In this document: one piece after another, positions 54,646 through 63,942 of the stretch | Numbering within the stretch: position 1 is the first letter of the stretch | How the letters are laid out: every line of letters begins with the position of its first letter | From: Nitratireductor kimnyeongensis | Lineage (GTDB): Bacteria; Pseudomonadota; Alphaproteobacteria; Rhizobiales; Rhizobiaceae | Assembly: GCF_019891395.1 (NCBI RefSeq) | Contig: NZ_CP078143.1 | Coordinates: forward strand, 2,059,001-2,123,000 | DNA length: 64,000 nucleotides | Direction of reading: 5' to 3' | The notes under the pieces: generated by a model | What the model saw: only the letters and a program-made list of their open reading frames with translations | What the model was told of the DNA's origin: nothing | The model's database searches: none | Translations under genes and position numbers: made by a program

Positions 54646-56027
54646 GAGCGGTCACTTTCGGAAAGGTTGACGGAGGAACCGGAGCCGTGGCTGTCGCCGG
54701 AGCGGACGGCATGGGCGGTCATGGTGGTGCCGTGGTTGAGGGCCTGCCGGCGCTGCATCCGCTGCGCCCATGCCGGAGGGCTGCCCGCCGGGCCGGATGG
54801 AGCGGCTGCGGGATCGGCACTCGCACCGCCGACCGTGCCCATGGTCGAGCTGCCGCCAGTCGCGCCGAAGCCGGCCTTTGCGCCAGCGGAGAAGCTGGAC
54901 TTGACGCTTTCGCCTGCTTGCGATGCTGCGCTGGAGGCCGCGCGCTTGAGCGGCGAGACGGCGGCCGAGCCTGCCGCTCGGGCGACACCGCCGAGGCCGG
55001 AGGCAACGCCCGCCGCCCCGGTCTGGCCGAGCGAGCCGAGGCTATAGGCAGCGGTCGCCGCGCCCGCGGCCGTTGCGCCTCCGCGAACGGCCGCGGCTCC
55101 ACCGGACAGGGCAGCAGCGCCACCCTTCGCGGCAAGCATGGCCCCGCCACCGGCCGCCGCGCCGCCCGCAAGCACCATGCCGCCGGCAGCGAGGCCGGTG
55201 CCCACGGCTGCGCCCGCCCCGAGCTGGGGGCCGCCCGAGACGATGCCGTTGGCGATGCCGGGGCCGAAGATGCCGAGGCCGAGCAGCGACAGCGCGGCGA
55301 GCACAATCGCCATGGCGTCGTCGATGGTCGGGGTCGCCCCGCCGAAACCGGCCGTGAATTGCGAAAACAAGGTGCTGCCGATGCCGATGATGACGGCCAA
55401 CACCAAGACCTTGATGCCGGACGACACCACGTTGCCGAGCACCTTTTCGGCCATGAAGGCGGTCTTGCCGAACAGGCCGAAGGGGATGAGGACGAAGCCG
55501 GCGAGCGTGGTCAGCTTGAACTCGATCAGCGTCACGAAAAGCTGGATGGCGAGGATGAAGAAGGCCAACACGACCAGCGCCCATGCGAACAGCAGGCACG
55601 CGATCTGGATGAAGTTCTCGAAAAAGGCGATCCAGCCCATCAGGTCGGAAATGGAGTCGAGCAGCGGGCGGCCGGCGTCGAGGCCGGTCTGCGCGACGCG
55701 GCCCGGCCGCATCAGATCGGTGACGGAAAAGCCGGTGCCCGACGCCATGAGGCCGAGGCCGGCGAAGCTCTCGAAGACGATCCGGGCGAGGTTGTTCCAG
55801 TTGGAGATGATGTAGGCGAACACGCCCACGAACAGGGTCTTTTTCACCAGCCGCGCGATAATGTCGTCATCCGCGCCCCATGCCCAAAAGAGCGCGGCGA
55901 GCGTCACGTCGATGACAATGAGTGTCGTGGCGATGAAGGCGACCTCGCCGCCGAGCAGGCCGAACCCCGAGTCGATGTAGGATGTGAATACGCCGAGGAA
56001 ATTGTCGATGACGCCCGTGTTGCTCAT
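54642..56027 (-). CDS. trbL: Conjugal transfer protein TrbL (VirB6-like)
   Basis: The 461-residue polytopic inner-membrane protein has about six membrane segments in residues 20-270 and a long Ala/Gly/Ser-rich C-terminal tail, as usual for TrbL/VirB6. It forms part of the inner-membrane channel. The tail is low complexity and poor in hydrophobic segments after about residue 340. It is followed by trbF (4-base overlap) and preceded by trbK after 2 bases. Confidence 0.93.
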   Translation of the reverse strand: MSNTGVIDNFLGVFTSYIDSGFGLLGGEVAFIATTLIVIDVTLAALFWAWGADDDIIARLVKKTLFVGVFAYIISNWNNLARIVFESFAGLGLMASGTGFSVTDLMRPGRVAQTGLDAGRPLLDSISDLMGWIAFFENFIQIACLLFAWALVVLAFFILAIQLFVTLIEFKLTTLAGFVLIPFGLFGKTAFMAEKVLGNVVSSGIKVLVLAVIIGIGSTLFSQFTAGFGGATPTIDDAMAIVLAALSLLGLGIFGPGIANGIVSGGPQLGAGAAVGTGLAAGGMVLAGGAAAGGGAMLAAKGGAAALSGGAAAVRGGATAAGAATAAYSLGSLGQTGAAGVASGLGGVARAAGSAAVSPLKRAASSAASQAGESVKSSFSAGAKAGFGATGGSSTMGTVGGASADPAAAPSGPAGSPPAWAQRMQRRQALNHGTTMTAHAVRSGDSHGSGSSVNLSESDRS

Positions 56028-56029
56028 GG

Positions 56030-56296
56030 TCAGCGCGCCTCGCTGCGATCACGGCCGAGGAAGCGGTCGCGGGATTCGGCCCATGCGGCGAGGCAGCCGG
56101 CATCGCTGGCGGCAGCCTCGCCGAGCTGCTGGCAGCGGCGCAGGGTTTCACGCAACGGGTCGGCCGGGGGCTGGAAGGCCGGCGCAGGGGGTGGCGCGGA
56201 AGGTTCATCCTTCCGCGCCATGTCGATTGCGGTCGCCGTGACGGCGATGGCGATGAACACCACGGCCCCGAGCCGGGCCAGCATCTTGCCGTCCAT
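56030..56296 (-). CDS. trbK: Putative entry exclusion protein TrbK-alt
   Basis: The 88-residue product has one N-terminal membrane helix (about 7-26) and a short soluble part with two cysteines (RRCQQLGEAAASDAGCLAAW). Size, topology and place between trbJ and trbL fit the TrbK-alt family, believed to block entry of a second copy of the element. ATG 56296 is chosen because the upstream frame overlaps trbJ. Confidence 0.82.
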   Translation of the reverse strand: MDGKMLARLGAVVFIAIAVTATAIDMARKDEPSAPPPAPAFQPPADPLRETLRRCQQLGEAAASDAGCLAAWAESRDRFLGRDRSEAR

Positions 56297-56310
56297 GGCG
56301 AGCCTCCCGG

Positions 56311-57105
56311 TCAGTTGTTGCCGTTGTTGAACATTTGCGCATTGCCGGGCTGGTAACCGCTGCCCGGCGTCAGGAAGCGCTCGCGCTGGATACGTCCCTG
56401 TTCGGCTGCCGTCGCGCGCTCGGCCTCGATCAGCGCCTCGGCGCGACCGTTGGCCGACATCACCGCGATCAGATCGGAGAGCTGCTGCGATTGCAGCGCG
56501 AGGAGCTGGTTGCCAGCCTGGGTGGCTTGCAGCGCACCGACCGCATTCTGGCTCTGGCCAACGAGCGTGGACATCTCGGCACGGTTGCTGTCGATATTGC
56601 CGACGACGCCGGCCTGGATGCGCATGGCGTCCTGCAAGCCGCCAACCGTATTTTCCCACCTGCTGCGCGCATCCGCTATCAACTGCTGGTCGGTCGCGGT
56701 CAGGGACAGATTGCCATAGTCCTGCTGGAACATCTGGTCGATGTTCTGGACGTCGAAGGCGATGTTCTGCGCCTGGGCGAGGAGCTGCTGGGTGCGTTGC
56801 ACATTCTGCTGAAGCTGCTGGAGCGACGAATACGGCAGGCTCGCAAGATTGCGGGCCTGGTTGATCAGCATCTGCGCCTCGTTCTGAAGCTGCGCGATCT
56901 GGTTGTTGATCTGCTCAAGCGTCCGGGCGGCGGTCAGCAGGTTCTCGGCGTGGTTGGTCGGGTCGTAGACGATCCGGCCGAAGCCGCCGAAGAAGGCATG
57001 GGCGGGTGTCGCAAACACCGGCGACAGTACCAGCGGCGCGACGAGCGCAAGGGCGAGCGCCGGGGCGCTGGTCATGCGAGCGAGACGGGGCATCTTGCGG
57101 GTCAT
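56311..57105 (-). CDS. trbJ: Conjugal transfer protein TrbJ (VirB5-like)
   Basis: The 264-residue protein has a Sec signal peptide ending near TPAHA-FFGG and a long coiled, Gln-rich helical body (LEQINNQIAQLQNEAQML), typical of TrbJ. VirB5-type proteins sit at the pilus tip and help contact the recipient. A Gly/Asn-rich end closes the chain. It overlaps trbE by 4 bases. Confidence 0.93.
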   Translation of the reverse strand: MTRKMPRLARMTSAPALALALVAPLVLSPVFATPAHAFFGGFGRIVYDPTNHAENLLTAARTLEQINNQIAQLQNEAQMLINQARNLASLPYSSLQQLQQNVQRTQQLLAQAQNIAFDVQNIDQMFQQDYGNLSLTATDQQLIADARSRWENTVGGLQDAMRIQAGVVGNIDSNRAEMSTLVGQSQNAVGALQATQAGNQLLALQSQQLSDLIAVMSANGRAEALIEAERATAAEQGRIQRERFLTPGSGYQPGNAQMFNNGNN

Positions 57106-59612
57106 GGGGTAATCTCCTCTTCTTCCAGGGTGAACTCGAACGCGTCCTCATCGTCGATGAGGGGTGGCAGATCCTCGCTTTCGGGTGCGAGATTGGTGAG
57201 GTCGGGGATCAACTCGGCCGCCCAATCGACACCGCGCGCCTTGAGCCAGGCGGCGAGGAATCCGCTCCGGCTGTGTTCGGCGAAGATCTCGGCGATCAGC
57301 GCCTGGTCGGATTTCGATGAGGCGGCACAGAGCGCGAGGCCGACTTCGCTGAGACCCAGCTCGAACAGCCGGTTGCCGCGCCGCGACTGGCAGTAATAGT
57401 CCCGCTTGGGCGTGGCCCGTGCCAGGATTTCGATCTGGCGCTCATTCAACCCGAACCGCCTGTAAATCTCGGTGATCTGCGGCTCGATGGCGCGCTCGTT
57501 GGGCAACAAGAGCCGTGTCGGGCAGCTCTCGATGATGGCCGGCGCGATGGCGCTGCCGTCGATGTCGGACAGGCTTTGCGTGGCGAAGACGACGCTGGCG
57601 TTCTTCTTTCGCAGCGTTTTCAACCATTCGCGGATCTGGCCGGCGAAACCCTCGTCGTCCAGCGCAAGCCAGCCCTCGTCGATGATGAGCAGCGTCGGCC
57701 GTCCATCGAGCCGGTCGCCGATCCGATGGAACAGATAGGACAGCACGGCCGGGGCCGCGCCGGTCCCGACCAGCCCCTCGATCTCGAACGCCTGCACATC
57801 GGCCGAGCCGAGATGTTCAGCTTCGGCGTCGAGCAGCCGGCCATAGGCGCCGCCGACGCAGAACGGTCGGAGCGCCTGTTTCAGATCGTTGGATTGCAGC
57901 AGGACCGCGAGGCCGGTGATCGTCCTTTCCTCGACCGGCGCGGAGGCCAGCGAAGTCAGCGCCGTCCAAAGGTGTTCCTTCACCTCCGGCGTGATGGCGA
58001 TGCCCTCGCGCATGAGGATGGCGGCAATCCAGTCCGCCGCCCATGCGCGTTCATAGGTGTCGTGGACGCGGGCAAGTGGCTGGAGCGAAACGGCGCTATC
58101 TGCCCCTTCTGTCAGCCCGCCGCCAAGGTCGTGCCAGTCGCCGCCCATGGCGAGCGACGCGGCCCGGATACTGCCGCCGAAGTCGAAGGCGAAGACTTGG
58201 CTGGCCTCATAGCGGCGGAACTGGAGCGCCATGAGCGCCAGCAGCACGGATTTGCCCGCGCCTGTGGGGCCGACGACAAGGGTGTGGCCTACGTCGCCGA
58301 CATGGAGACTTAGCCGGAACGGGGTTGAGCCTTCGGTCTTTCCAAAGAGCAAAGGGGGTGCACCGAAATGCTCGTCCCGTTCCGGCCCCGCCCACACCGC
58401 CGAAAGCGGGATCATGTGGGCGAGATTCAAAGTGCTGATGGGTGGCTGCCGCACATTCGCGTAGGCATGTCCGGGCAGGCTGCCGAGCCATGCGTCAACC
58501 GCGTTGACGGTTTCGGCCATGGCGGTGAAGTCGCGGCCCTGAACGATCTTCTCGACCAGGCGCAGCTTCTCGTCAGCAAGGCGCGGGTCGGCATCCCATA
58601 CGGTGACGGTCGCCGTGACGTAGGCCATGCCCGCCACGTCCGCTCCGAGTTCCTGCAGGGCCATGTCCGCGTCGAGCGCCTTGTTCGCGGCGTCGGTATC
58701 CACAAGCGCGGACGCCTCGTTGGTCATCACCTCTTTCAGAATCGCGGCGATGGACTTGCGCTTAGCAAACCATTGGCGACGGATGCGGGTCAGCAGCCGG
58801 GTCGCATCGGTCTTGTCGAGCAGGATCGCGCGGGTGCTCCACCTGTAGGGGAACGGCAGGCGGTTCATCTCGTCGAGCAGGCCCGGCGTCGTCGCGGTCG
58901 GGAATCCCACGATGGTCAGGACGCGCAGATGCGCGTCGCCAAGACGCGGCTCCAGCCCGCCGGTCAACGGCTGGTCGGCGAGCAGTGCGTCGAGGTGCAT
59001 CGGCACCTCGGGCACGCGCACGCGATGCCGGTTGGTCGAGATGGTGGAATGGAGATAGGTCAGCGTCGCGCCGTCATCCAACCAACGGCACTCGGGCATG
59101 AAACCGTCGAGCAAGGCCAGAACGCGGTCGCTGCGGTCGATGAAGCCGCGCATCAGTTCCCACGGATCGACGCCGGATTGCTCACGGCCCTCATAGAGCC
59201 AGCTTTCCGCCCGTGCGGCTTCCTCGGCGGGCGGCAGCCAGAGGAAAGTCAGGAAGTAGCCCGATACGAAATGCGTGCCGGCTTCCTCGAACCCGGCCTT
59301 GCGCTCGGCGTCGAGCAAGGCCGACGCCGGATCGGGAAACATGCTGCCGGGATAGGTCGCGGCCTCGCTGCGCTGCGCCTCGACGAAGATGCTCCAGCCG
59401 GAGCCGAGACGGCGCACGGCATTGTTGATGCGGCCGGCGACGGCGACCAGTTCGGCCGCCACGGCGGAATCCAGATCGGGACCGCGAAACTTCGCCGTCC
59501 TCTGAAAACTGCCGTCCTTGTTGAGCACAACGCCCGAGCCGACCAATGCGGCCCATGGCAGATAGTCGGCGAGCCGGGCGGCGGTGCGGCGGTATTCGGT
59601 GAGGTTCATCAT
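57102..59612 (-). CDS. trbE: Conjugal transfer ATPase TrbE (VirB4-like)
   Basis: The 836-residue ATPase has an N-terminal VirB4 domain and a C-terminal ATPase domain. Walker A reads VVGPTGAGKSVLLALM (about residue 447), Walker B is in RPTLLIIDEGWLALDD, and the LPNERA and RRFGLNERQIEIL segments are typical. It energises pilus assembly and DNA transfer at the inner membrane. There are two adjacent ATG codons; the first is used here. It lies 10 bases behind trbD. Confidence 0.95.
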   Translation of the reverse strand: MMNLTEYRRTAARLADYLPWAALVGSGVVLNKDGSFQRTAKFRGPDLDSAVAAELVAVAGRINNAVRRLGSGWSIFVEAQRSEAATYPGSMFPDPASALLDAERKAGFEEAGTHFVSGYFLTFLWLPPAEEAARAESWLYEGREQSGVDPWELMRGFIDRSDRVLALLDGFMPECRWLDDGATLTYLHSTISTNRHRVRVPEVPMHLDALLADQPLTGGLEPRLGDAHLRVLTIVGFPTATTPGLLDEMNRLPFPYRWSTRAILLDKTDATRLLTRIRRQWFAKRKSIAAILKEVMTNEASALVDTDAANKALDADMALQELGADVAGMAYVTATVTVWDADPRLADEKLRLVEKIVQGRDFTAMAETVNAVDAWLGSLPGHAYANVRQPPISTLNLAHMIPLSAVWAGPERDEHFGAPPLLFGKTEGSTPFRLSLHVGDVGHTLVVGPTGAGKSVLLALMALQFRRYEASQVFAFDFGGSIRAASLAMGGDWHDLGGGLTEGADSAVSLQPLARVHDTYERAWAADWIAAILMREGIAITPEVKEHLWTALTSLASAPVEERTITGLAVLLQSNDLKQALRPFCVGGAYGRLLDAEAEHLGSADVQAFEIEGLVGTGAAPAVLSYLFHRIGDRLDGRPTLLIIDEGWLALDDEGFAGQIREWLKTLRKKNASVVFATQSLSDIDGSAIAPAIIESCPTRLLLPNERAIEPQITEIYRRFGLNERQIEILARATPKRDYYCQSRRGNRLFELGLSEVGLALCAASSKSDQALIAEIFAEHSRSGFLAAWLKARGVDWAAELIPDLTNLAPESEDLPPLIDDEDAFEFTLEEEEITP

Positions 59613-59622
59613 GGCCGCGCCC

Positions 59623-59904
59623 TCACGCCGCGAGGAAGGCGGGGATGCGTAGATGCCGCCGCCCCACCTCGACGAATTGGGGATCGCGCGTCGCTGCCCA
59701 CACGGCCGCGAAATGGCCGATGGCCCATATGGCGAGGCCGACCAGCCAGAGGCGCAGGCCGAGGCCCACGGCCCCGGCGAGCGTGCCGTTCATGATGGCG
59801 ATGGCGCGCGGTGCGCCGCCGAGCAGGATATGCTCGGTCAGCGCCCGGTGGACCGGGATCGTGAATCCCGGCACCGCGTCGAGCTGTTCGAGACCGCCCG
59901 CCAT
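59623..59904 (-). CDS. trbD: Conjugal transfer protein TrbD (VirB3-like)
   Basis: The 93-residue inner-membrane protein has PGFTIPVHRALTEHILLGGAPR at the start and a hydrophobic hairpin (about 33-72), as in VirB3/TrbD proteins. It works with TrbE, whose gene follows after 10 bases. The ATG at 59904 overlaps the trbC stop by one base (TGATG). Confidence 0.92.
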   Translation of the reverse strand: MAGGLEQLDAVPGFTIPVHRALTEHILLGGAPRAIAIMNGTLAGAVGLGLRLWLVGLAIWAIGHFAAVWAATRDPQFVEVGRRHLRIPAFLAA

Positions 59905-60236
59905 CAAACGAGCGCCCCGCCGCCGAACGAGAAGAACGACAGGAAGAAGCTCGACGCCGCGAACGCTATCGACAGGCCGAACACGATCTGGATCAGGCGA
60001 CGGAAGCCGCCGCTGGTATCGCCGAACGCGAGGGTCAGGCCCGTCACGATGATGATGATGACGGCGATGATCTTGGCGACCGGCCCCTCGATGGACTGGA
60101 GGATTTGCTGCAAGGGCTGTTCCCATGGCATCGACGAACCGGATGCATGGGCGGCCGGGGTGAGCATGAAGCTGATGGCAAGGGTGGATGCGGCGGTCGC
60201 GGCGAAGCGATAGCCGCGCGAAATCGTGCGGATCAT
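59904..60236 (-). CDS. trbC: Conjugal transfer pilin TrbC (VirB2-like)
   Basis: The 110-residue prepilin has a long signal peptide (about 1-31, cleavage near PAAHA-SG) followed by two hydrophobic segments (about 48-68 and 84-105), the pattern of TrbC/VirB2 pilins. It overlaps trbB by 4 bases and trbD by 1. Confidence 0.92.
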   Translation of the reverse strand: MIRTISRGYRFAATAASTLAISFMLTPAAHASGSSMPWEQPLQQILQSIEGPVAKIIAVIIIIVTGLTLAFGDTSGGFRRLIQIVFGLSIAFAASSFFLSFFSFGGGALV

Positions 60237-61216
60237 GAAGATTCTCCTATGCTGGTGGGGATTGCGGGGGTGATGCGATAGTCGCCGTCTGGCCCCAGCC
60301 CCTCGACGCGGACGAGTTCGGCCAGCCGGCGCGCGGAACCGCGCCCGGAAAGGACGGCAACAAGGTCGATGGTCTCGGCGATCAGGGCGCGCGGGACAGT
60401 GACGACAGCCTCTTGAATGAGCTGTTCAAGGCGACGGAGCGCGCCGATGCCGGTGCCGGCATGGATGGTGCCAATGCCGCCGGGGTGCCCTGTGCCCCAC
60501 GCTTTGAGAAGGTCGAGGGCTTCCGATCCGCGCACCTCGCCGATGGGGATGCGATCCGGGCGCAGGCGCAGCGAGGAACGGACCAGATCGGAAAGCGTCG
60601 CTACGCCGTCTTTCGTCCGCATGGCGACAAGGTTGGGCGCGGCGCATTGCAGCTCGCGCGTATCTTCGATGATGACGACGCGATCCTGCGTCTTCGCCAA
60701 CTCGGCCAGCAGCGCGTTGGTCAGCGTGGTCTTGCCGGTGCTGGTGCCGCCCGCGACTAGGATGTTCGCTCGCGCTGCGACGGCGGTGCGGAGGCTCAAA
60801 GCCTGATCGGCCGACATAATGCCGGCGGCCACATAGTCGTCGAGCGTGAACACCGCGACGGCGGGCTTGCGGATGGCGAAGGTCGGGGCGGCGACCACGG
60901 GCGGCAGCAGGCCCTCGAACCGTTCGCCAGTCTCGGGCAGCTCGGCCGAGACGCGGGGACTGCGGGCATGAACCTCCGCACCGACATGATGTGCGACCAG
61001 CCGAACGATGCGTTCGCCATCGGCGGCGGACAGGCGCTCGCCCGTATCGGAAAGCCCTTCGGACAGCCGGTCCACCCAAAGGCGGCCGTCCGGGTTCAAC
61101 ATCACCTCGACCACAGCCGGGTCTTCGAGCAGTCGCGCGATTGCCGGCCCCAATGCCGTGCGCAACATGCGTGCGCCGCGCGCAATGGCTTCCGGTCTTT
61201 GGTGGTTGGTGGTCAT
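60233..61216 (-). CDS. trbB: Conjugal transfer ATPase TrbB (VirB11-like)
   Basis: The 327-residue cytosolic hexameric ATPase has an N-terminal domain and a RecA-like domain. Walker A is [20 protein letters not shown] (about 155-174), then IIEDTRELQ (Asp box), and [28 protein letters not shown] (key parts, Walker B and His box). It is the first gene of the trb run. The 146-base region in front (61217-61362) holds a repeat motif and a likely promoter. Confidence 0.95.
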   Translation of the reverse strand: MTTNHQRPEAIARGARMLRTALGPAIARLLEDPAVVEVMLNPDGRLWVDRLSEGLSDTGERLSAADGERIVRLVAHHVGAEVHARSPRVSAELPETGERFEGLLPPVVAAPTFAIRKPAVAVFTLDDYVAAGIMSADQALSLRTAVAARANILVAGGTSTGKTTLTNALLAELAKTQDRVVIIEDTRELQCAAPNLVAMRTKDGVATLSDLVRSSLRLRPDRIPIGEVRGSEALDLLKAWGTGHPGGIGTIHAGTGIGALRRLEQLIQEAVVTVPRALIAETIDLVAVLSGRGSARRLAELVRVEGLGPDGDYRITPAIPTSIGESS

Positions 61217-61322
61217 GTCAGCCCCGGCTTCTTGCGGGGACGCGACAGGCTATCCCCGGATGGGGTCGATTAAGAAAGCCCGGAATTGGGCCGGTTCAAC
61301 AAGTATCTAAGCGGCGGCGCTG

Positions 61323-61354
61323 ATCGGCGGCGAACGGCGGTAAATAGGATGGGT
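61323..61354. repeat. Repeated motif, copy 1, in front of trbB
   Basis: ATCGGCGGCGA and AATAGGATGGGT are present here, separated by a 9-base insert. The same two blocks occur joined at 63921-63942, in front of traG. The shared blocks in two control regions of the element suggest a common binding site. Confidence 0.55.
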
Positions 61355-61362
61355 CCGAATAC

Positions 61363-61824
61363 TTACTCTTGATCGCCGTTACTCTCGGACTCGTCCGGCA
61401 ACAGATCGTCGGGAAGTGAGTCGAGGTCGCGGGACAGCTCTTTGAGGAACCTGTCACCCGTCGCCAGACGCCGGCCGAGATTCTGCATGAAGCCCTCGAA
61501 GCGTTCCGCCCCCTTCGCGCGGGCGGCGGATTGTGCGGCTCCCGTGAGCGGCGGCGTGATGGTCATCCAGAAATGGATGAACTGCGCGACCGTCTCGCCG
61601 AGGACGGCGAGATCTAGGTCGAGCGTGTCGATCTGGCGGCCGAGCTTGTCCAGGCGGCGCGACATGGCGGCTTCAAGCTGGCCGGCGGAATCGCCGGACA
61701 GATAGGACATGACCGCCGCCTCCACGATGGCGGATTTCGAGACCTTGCGGCGCAACGCCAGCGACTCGATCTGCGGCATGAGCGCGGGGTCGAAATAGAG
61801 ATTCAGGCGGGTTCTGGTTGCCAT
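61363..61824 (-). CDS. CopG/ribbon-helix-helix-type protein
   Basis: ATG 61824 is chosen (frame open 10 codons more). The 153-residue protein has an N-terminal ribbon-helix-helix (RTRLNLYFDPALMPQIESLA, key part), a helical middle and a hydrophobic stretch VAQFIHFWMTITPPLTGAA near 90-108, then an acidic end. In Trb-type ICEs a CopG-family gene between traG and trbB is common. Control of transfer genes is likely; a membrane contact of the hydrophobic stretch cannot be excluded. It starts 10 bases behind traG. Confidence 0.85.
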   Translation of the reverse strand: MATRTRLNLYFDPALMPQIESLALRRKVSKSAIVEAAVMSYLSGDSAGQLEAAMSRRLDKLGRQIDTLDLDLAVLGETVAQFIHFWMTITPPLTGAAQSAARAKGAERFEGFMQNLGRRLATGDRFLKELSRDLDSLPDDLLPDESESNGDQE

Positions 61825-61834
61825 GTGCGTGTCC

Positions 61835-63823
61835 TCAAAGGTCGATTCCGTCATCGGGATTCAATGCCACCTGCCGCGCGACCATCCTCATGCGCTGGCG
61901 CATGGCGCGGGCCTTGGCCGCGTCAACGTCCGGCTCGTCGTCTAGAAACTCGAACTCCTGTTCGGGCGATGGTGGCGGCGGGACGACTTCCTCATGCTCG
62001 GGTAGTTCCGGCTCGCGGCGGATTCCGGCATTGGCCGGATCGCCCTCGGCCCCGTCTGCGACGGCCGGCGCGGAACGGCTTTCCGCCGCGACCACACGGC
62101 CGGACCAGTCATCGGACGATGGGCCGGGCGCCAGCGGAGCGGCGACCAGATCGGGCGGGGTCAGGATGCGTTCCTGAAACCGTGTATCCTCGAAATAGCG
62201 GGCCTTGGTGGCGCGGATCGGGGGCGTGCCGGCGACCATGACGATTTCGTCGGTGGGCGGAAGCTGCATGATCTCGCCCGGCGTCAGCAGCGGCCGGGCC
62301 GTCTCCTGCCGCGAAACCATCAAATTCCCGAGCCACGGGGCCAGTCTGTGCCCGGCATAGTTGGTGGAATCGCGCAGCTCGGTAGCGGTGCCGAGCGCGT
62401 CCGACACCCGTTTTGCCGTGCGCTCGTCGTTGGTGGCGAAGCTGACGCGGACGTGGCAGTTGTCGAGGATCGCGTTGTTCGGCCCATAGGCGCGCTCGAT
62501 CTGGTTAAGGCTCTGCGCAATCAGGAAGCCTTTGAGGCCGTAGCCCGCCATGAAGGCCAAGGCGGACTCGAAAAAATCCAATCTGCCGAGCGCGGGAAAC
62601 TCGTCCAACATGAGCAGCAGGCGATGGCGCTTGCCGGAGCTGGTCAATTCTTCCGTCAACCGCCTGCCGATCTGGTTGAGGATCAGGCGGATGAGCGGCT
62701 TGGTGCGGTTTATGTCGGACGGCGGCACGACAAGATAGAGCGTGACCGGCTGGCGGCTGCCGACCAGATCGGCAATGCGCCAGTCGCAACGTGCCGTCAC
62801 GCGCGCCACCACAAGATCGCGGTAGAGGCCGAGGAACGACATGGCGGTGCTCAACACGCCCGACCGCTCGTTCTCGGACTTGTTCAGCAGCTCGCGGGCC
62901 GATGACGCGATGACGGGATGAACGCCCGCCTCGCCGAGATGCGGCGTGTCCATCATCGCGCGCAAGGTCGCCTCGACCGGGCGGCGCGGGTCGGACAGGA
63001 AGTTGGCGACGCCCGCCAGCGTCTTGTCTTTCTCGGCATAGAGGACATGCAGGATCGCGCCGACTAGAAGGGAATGGCTGGTCTTCTCCCAATGATTCCT
63101 TTTGTCGAGGCTGCCTTCGGGATCGACCAGAATATCCGCGATGTTCTGCACGTCACGGACTTCCCATTCGCCCTGCCGCACCTCCAGCAGCGGGTTATAG
63201 GCCGAGGACTTCGCGTTGGTCGGATCGAACAGCAGGACGCGGCCGTGCCGGGAACGAAATCCGGCGGTCAGCGTCCAATTCTCGCCCTTGATGTCATGGA
63301 CGATGCAGCTTCCCGGCCATGTCAGCAGCGTCGGCACGACAAGGCCGACGCCCTTGCCGCTGCGGGTCGGTGCGAAGCAAAGGACATGCTCCGGGCCGTC
63401 ATGACGCAGATAGTCTTGCGTATGTCGGCCTAGCACCACGCCATCGAGGCCGAGCAATCCGGCTGCGCGGATTTCCTTGTCTTCGGCCCATCGCGCCGAA
63501 CCATAGGTGGCGACATTGCGCGCCTCTCGTGCCCTGATGATCGACATGAAGATGGCGGCGGCGATGGCGATGAAGCCGCCAGACGTGGCAATTGCCGCAC
63601 CCTCCATGAAGATCGCAGGCGCGTAGGCGTCGAACGAAAACCACCACCAGAAGAAGGCCGGCGGATAATAGACCGGCAAGCCAGCCAGCTCGAACCACGG
63701 ATTGCCAAGCTGCGGCTGGAAGCCAAGGCGGAAGGCAACCCATTGCGTCGCTGCCCACGTCATCACCAGAACGATGGTGAAGACGACAAAAATCTGACCC
63801 CAAAGGATTCGGCCTCCGCGCAT
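61835..63823 (-). CDS. traG: Conjugal transfer coupling protein TraG (VirD4-like)
   Basis: ATG 63823 with GGAG in front is favoured over a TTG at 63841. The 662-residue type IV coupling protein has three N-terminal membrane segments (about 10-30, 50-65, 75-95), Walker A APTRSGKGVGLVVPTLL, and Walker B in HRLLLMLDEFPALGRL. The C-terminal region past about residue 560 is acidic and Pro-rich. It recruits the relaxase-DNA complex to the Trb channel. The relaxase gene itself is not in the window. The 177 bases upstream (63824-64000) have a repeat motif only. Confidence 0.95.
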   Translation of the reverse strand: MRGGRILWGQIFVVFTIVLVMTWAATQWVAFRLGFQPQLGNPWFELAGLPVYYPPAFFWWWFSFDAYAPAIFMEGAAIATSGGFIAIAAAIFMSIIRAREARNVATYGSARWAEDKEIRAAGLLGLDGVVLGRHTQDYLRHDGPEHVLCFAPTRSGKGVGLVVPTLLTWPGSCIVHDIKGENWTLTAGFRSRHGRVLLFDPTNAKSSAYNPLLEVRQGEWEVRDVQNIADILVDPEGSLDKRNHWEKTSHSLLVGAILHVLYAEKDKTLAGVANFLSDPRRPVEATLRAMMDTPHLGEAGVHPVIASSARELLNKSENERSGVLSTAMSFLGLYRDLVVARVTARCDWRIADLVGSRQPVTLYLVVPPSDINRTKPLIRLILNQIGRRLTEELTSSGKRHRLLLMLDEFPALGRLDFFESALAFMAGYGLKGFLIAQSLNQIERAYGPNNAILDNCHVRVSFATNDERTAKRVSDALGTATELRDSTNYAGHRLAPWLGNLMVSRQETARPLLTPGEIMQLPPTDEIVMVAGTPPIRATKARYFEDTRFQERILTPPDLVAAPLAPGPSSDDWSGRVVAAESRSAPAVADGAEGDPANAGIRREPELPEHEEVVPPPPSPEQEFEFLDDEPDVDAAKARAMRQRMRMVARQVALNPDDGIDL

Positions 63824-63920
63824 CCAGGCTCCAGTCTGCAAAAGGGACGAAGCCGATCAGAGAGTAGGCAAAATCGAGACAGGCAACAGGTAAGAGGATG
63901 CGGGAGGGCTGCCGGATACT

Positions 63921-63942
63921 ATCGGCGGCGAATAGGATGGGT
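63921..63942. repeat. Repeated motif, copy 2, in front of traG
   Basis: ATCGGCGGCGA is followed directly by ATAGGATGGGT; the two blocks match those at 61323-61354 without the insert. It lies about 100 bases upstream of the traG start codon. Confidence 0.55.

Noticed and set aside
54687..56330. 547-codon open frame on the plus strand opposite trbL and trbK
   Set aside because: It mirrors the Ala/Gly-rich trbL coding sequence and has low-complexity Arg/Ala composition. TrbL fits the operon and family.
61278..61291. GCCCGGAATTGGGC in front of trbB as an operator
   Set aside because: The arms are only four bases and such short symmetry is expected by chance; the shared two-block motif nearby is better supported.
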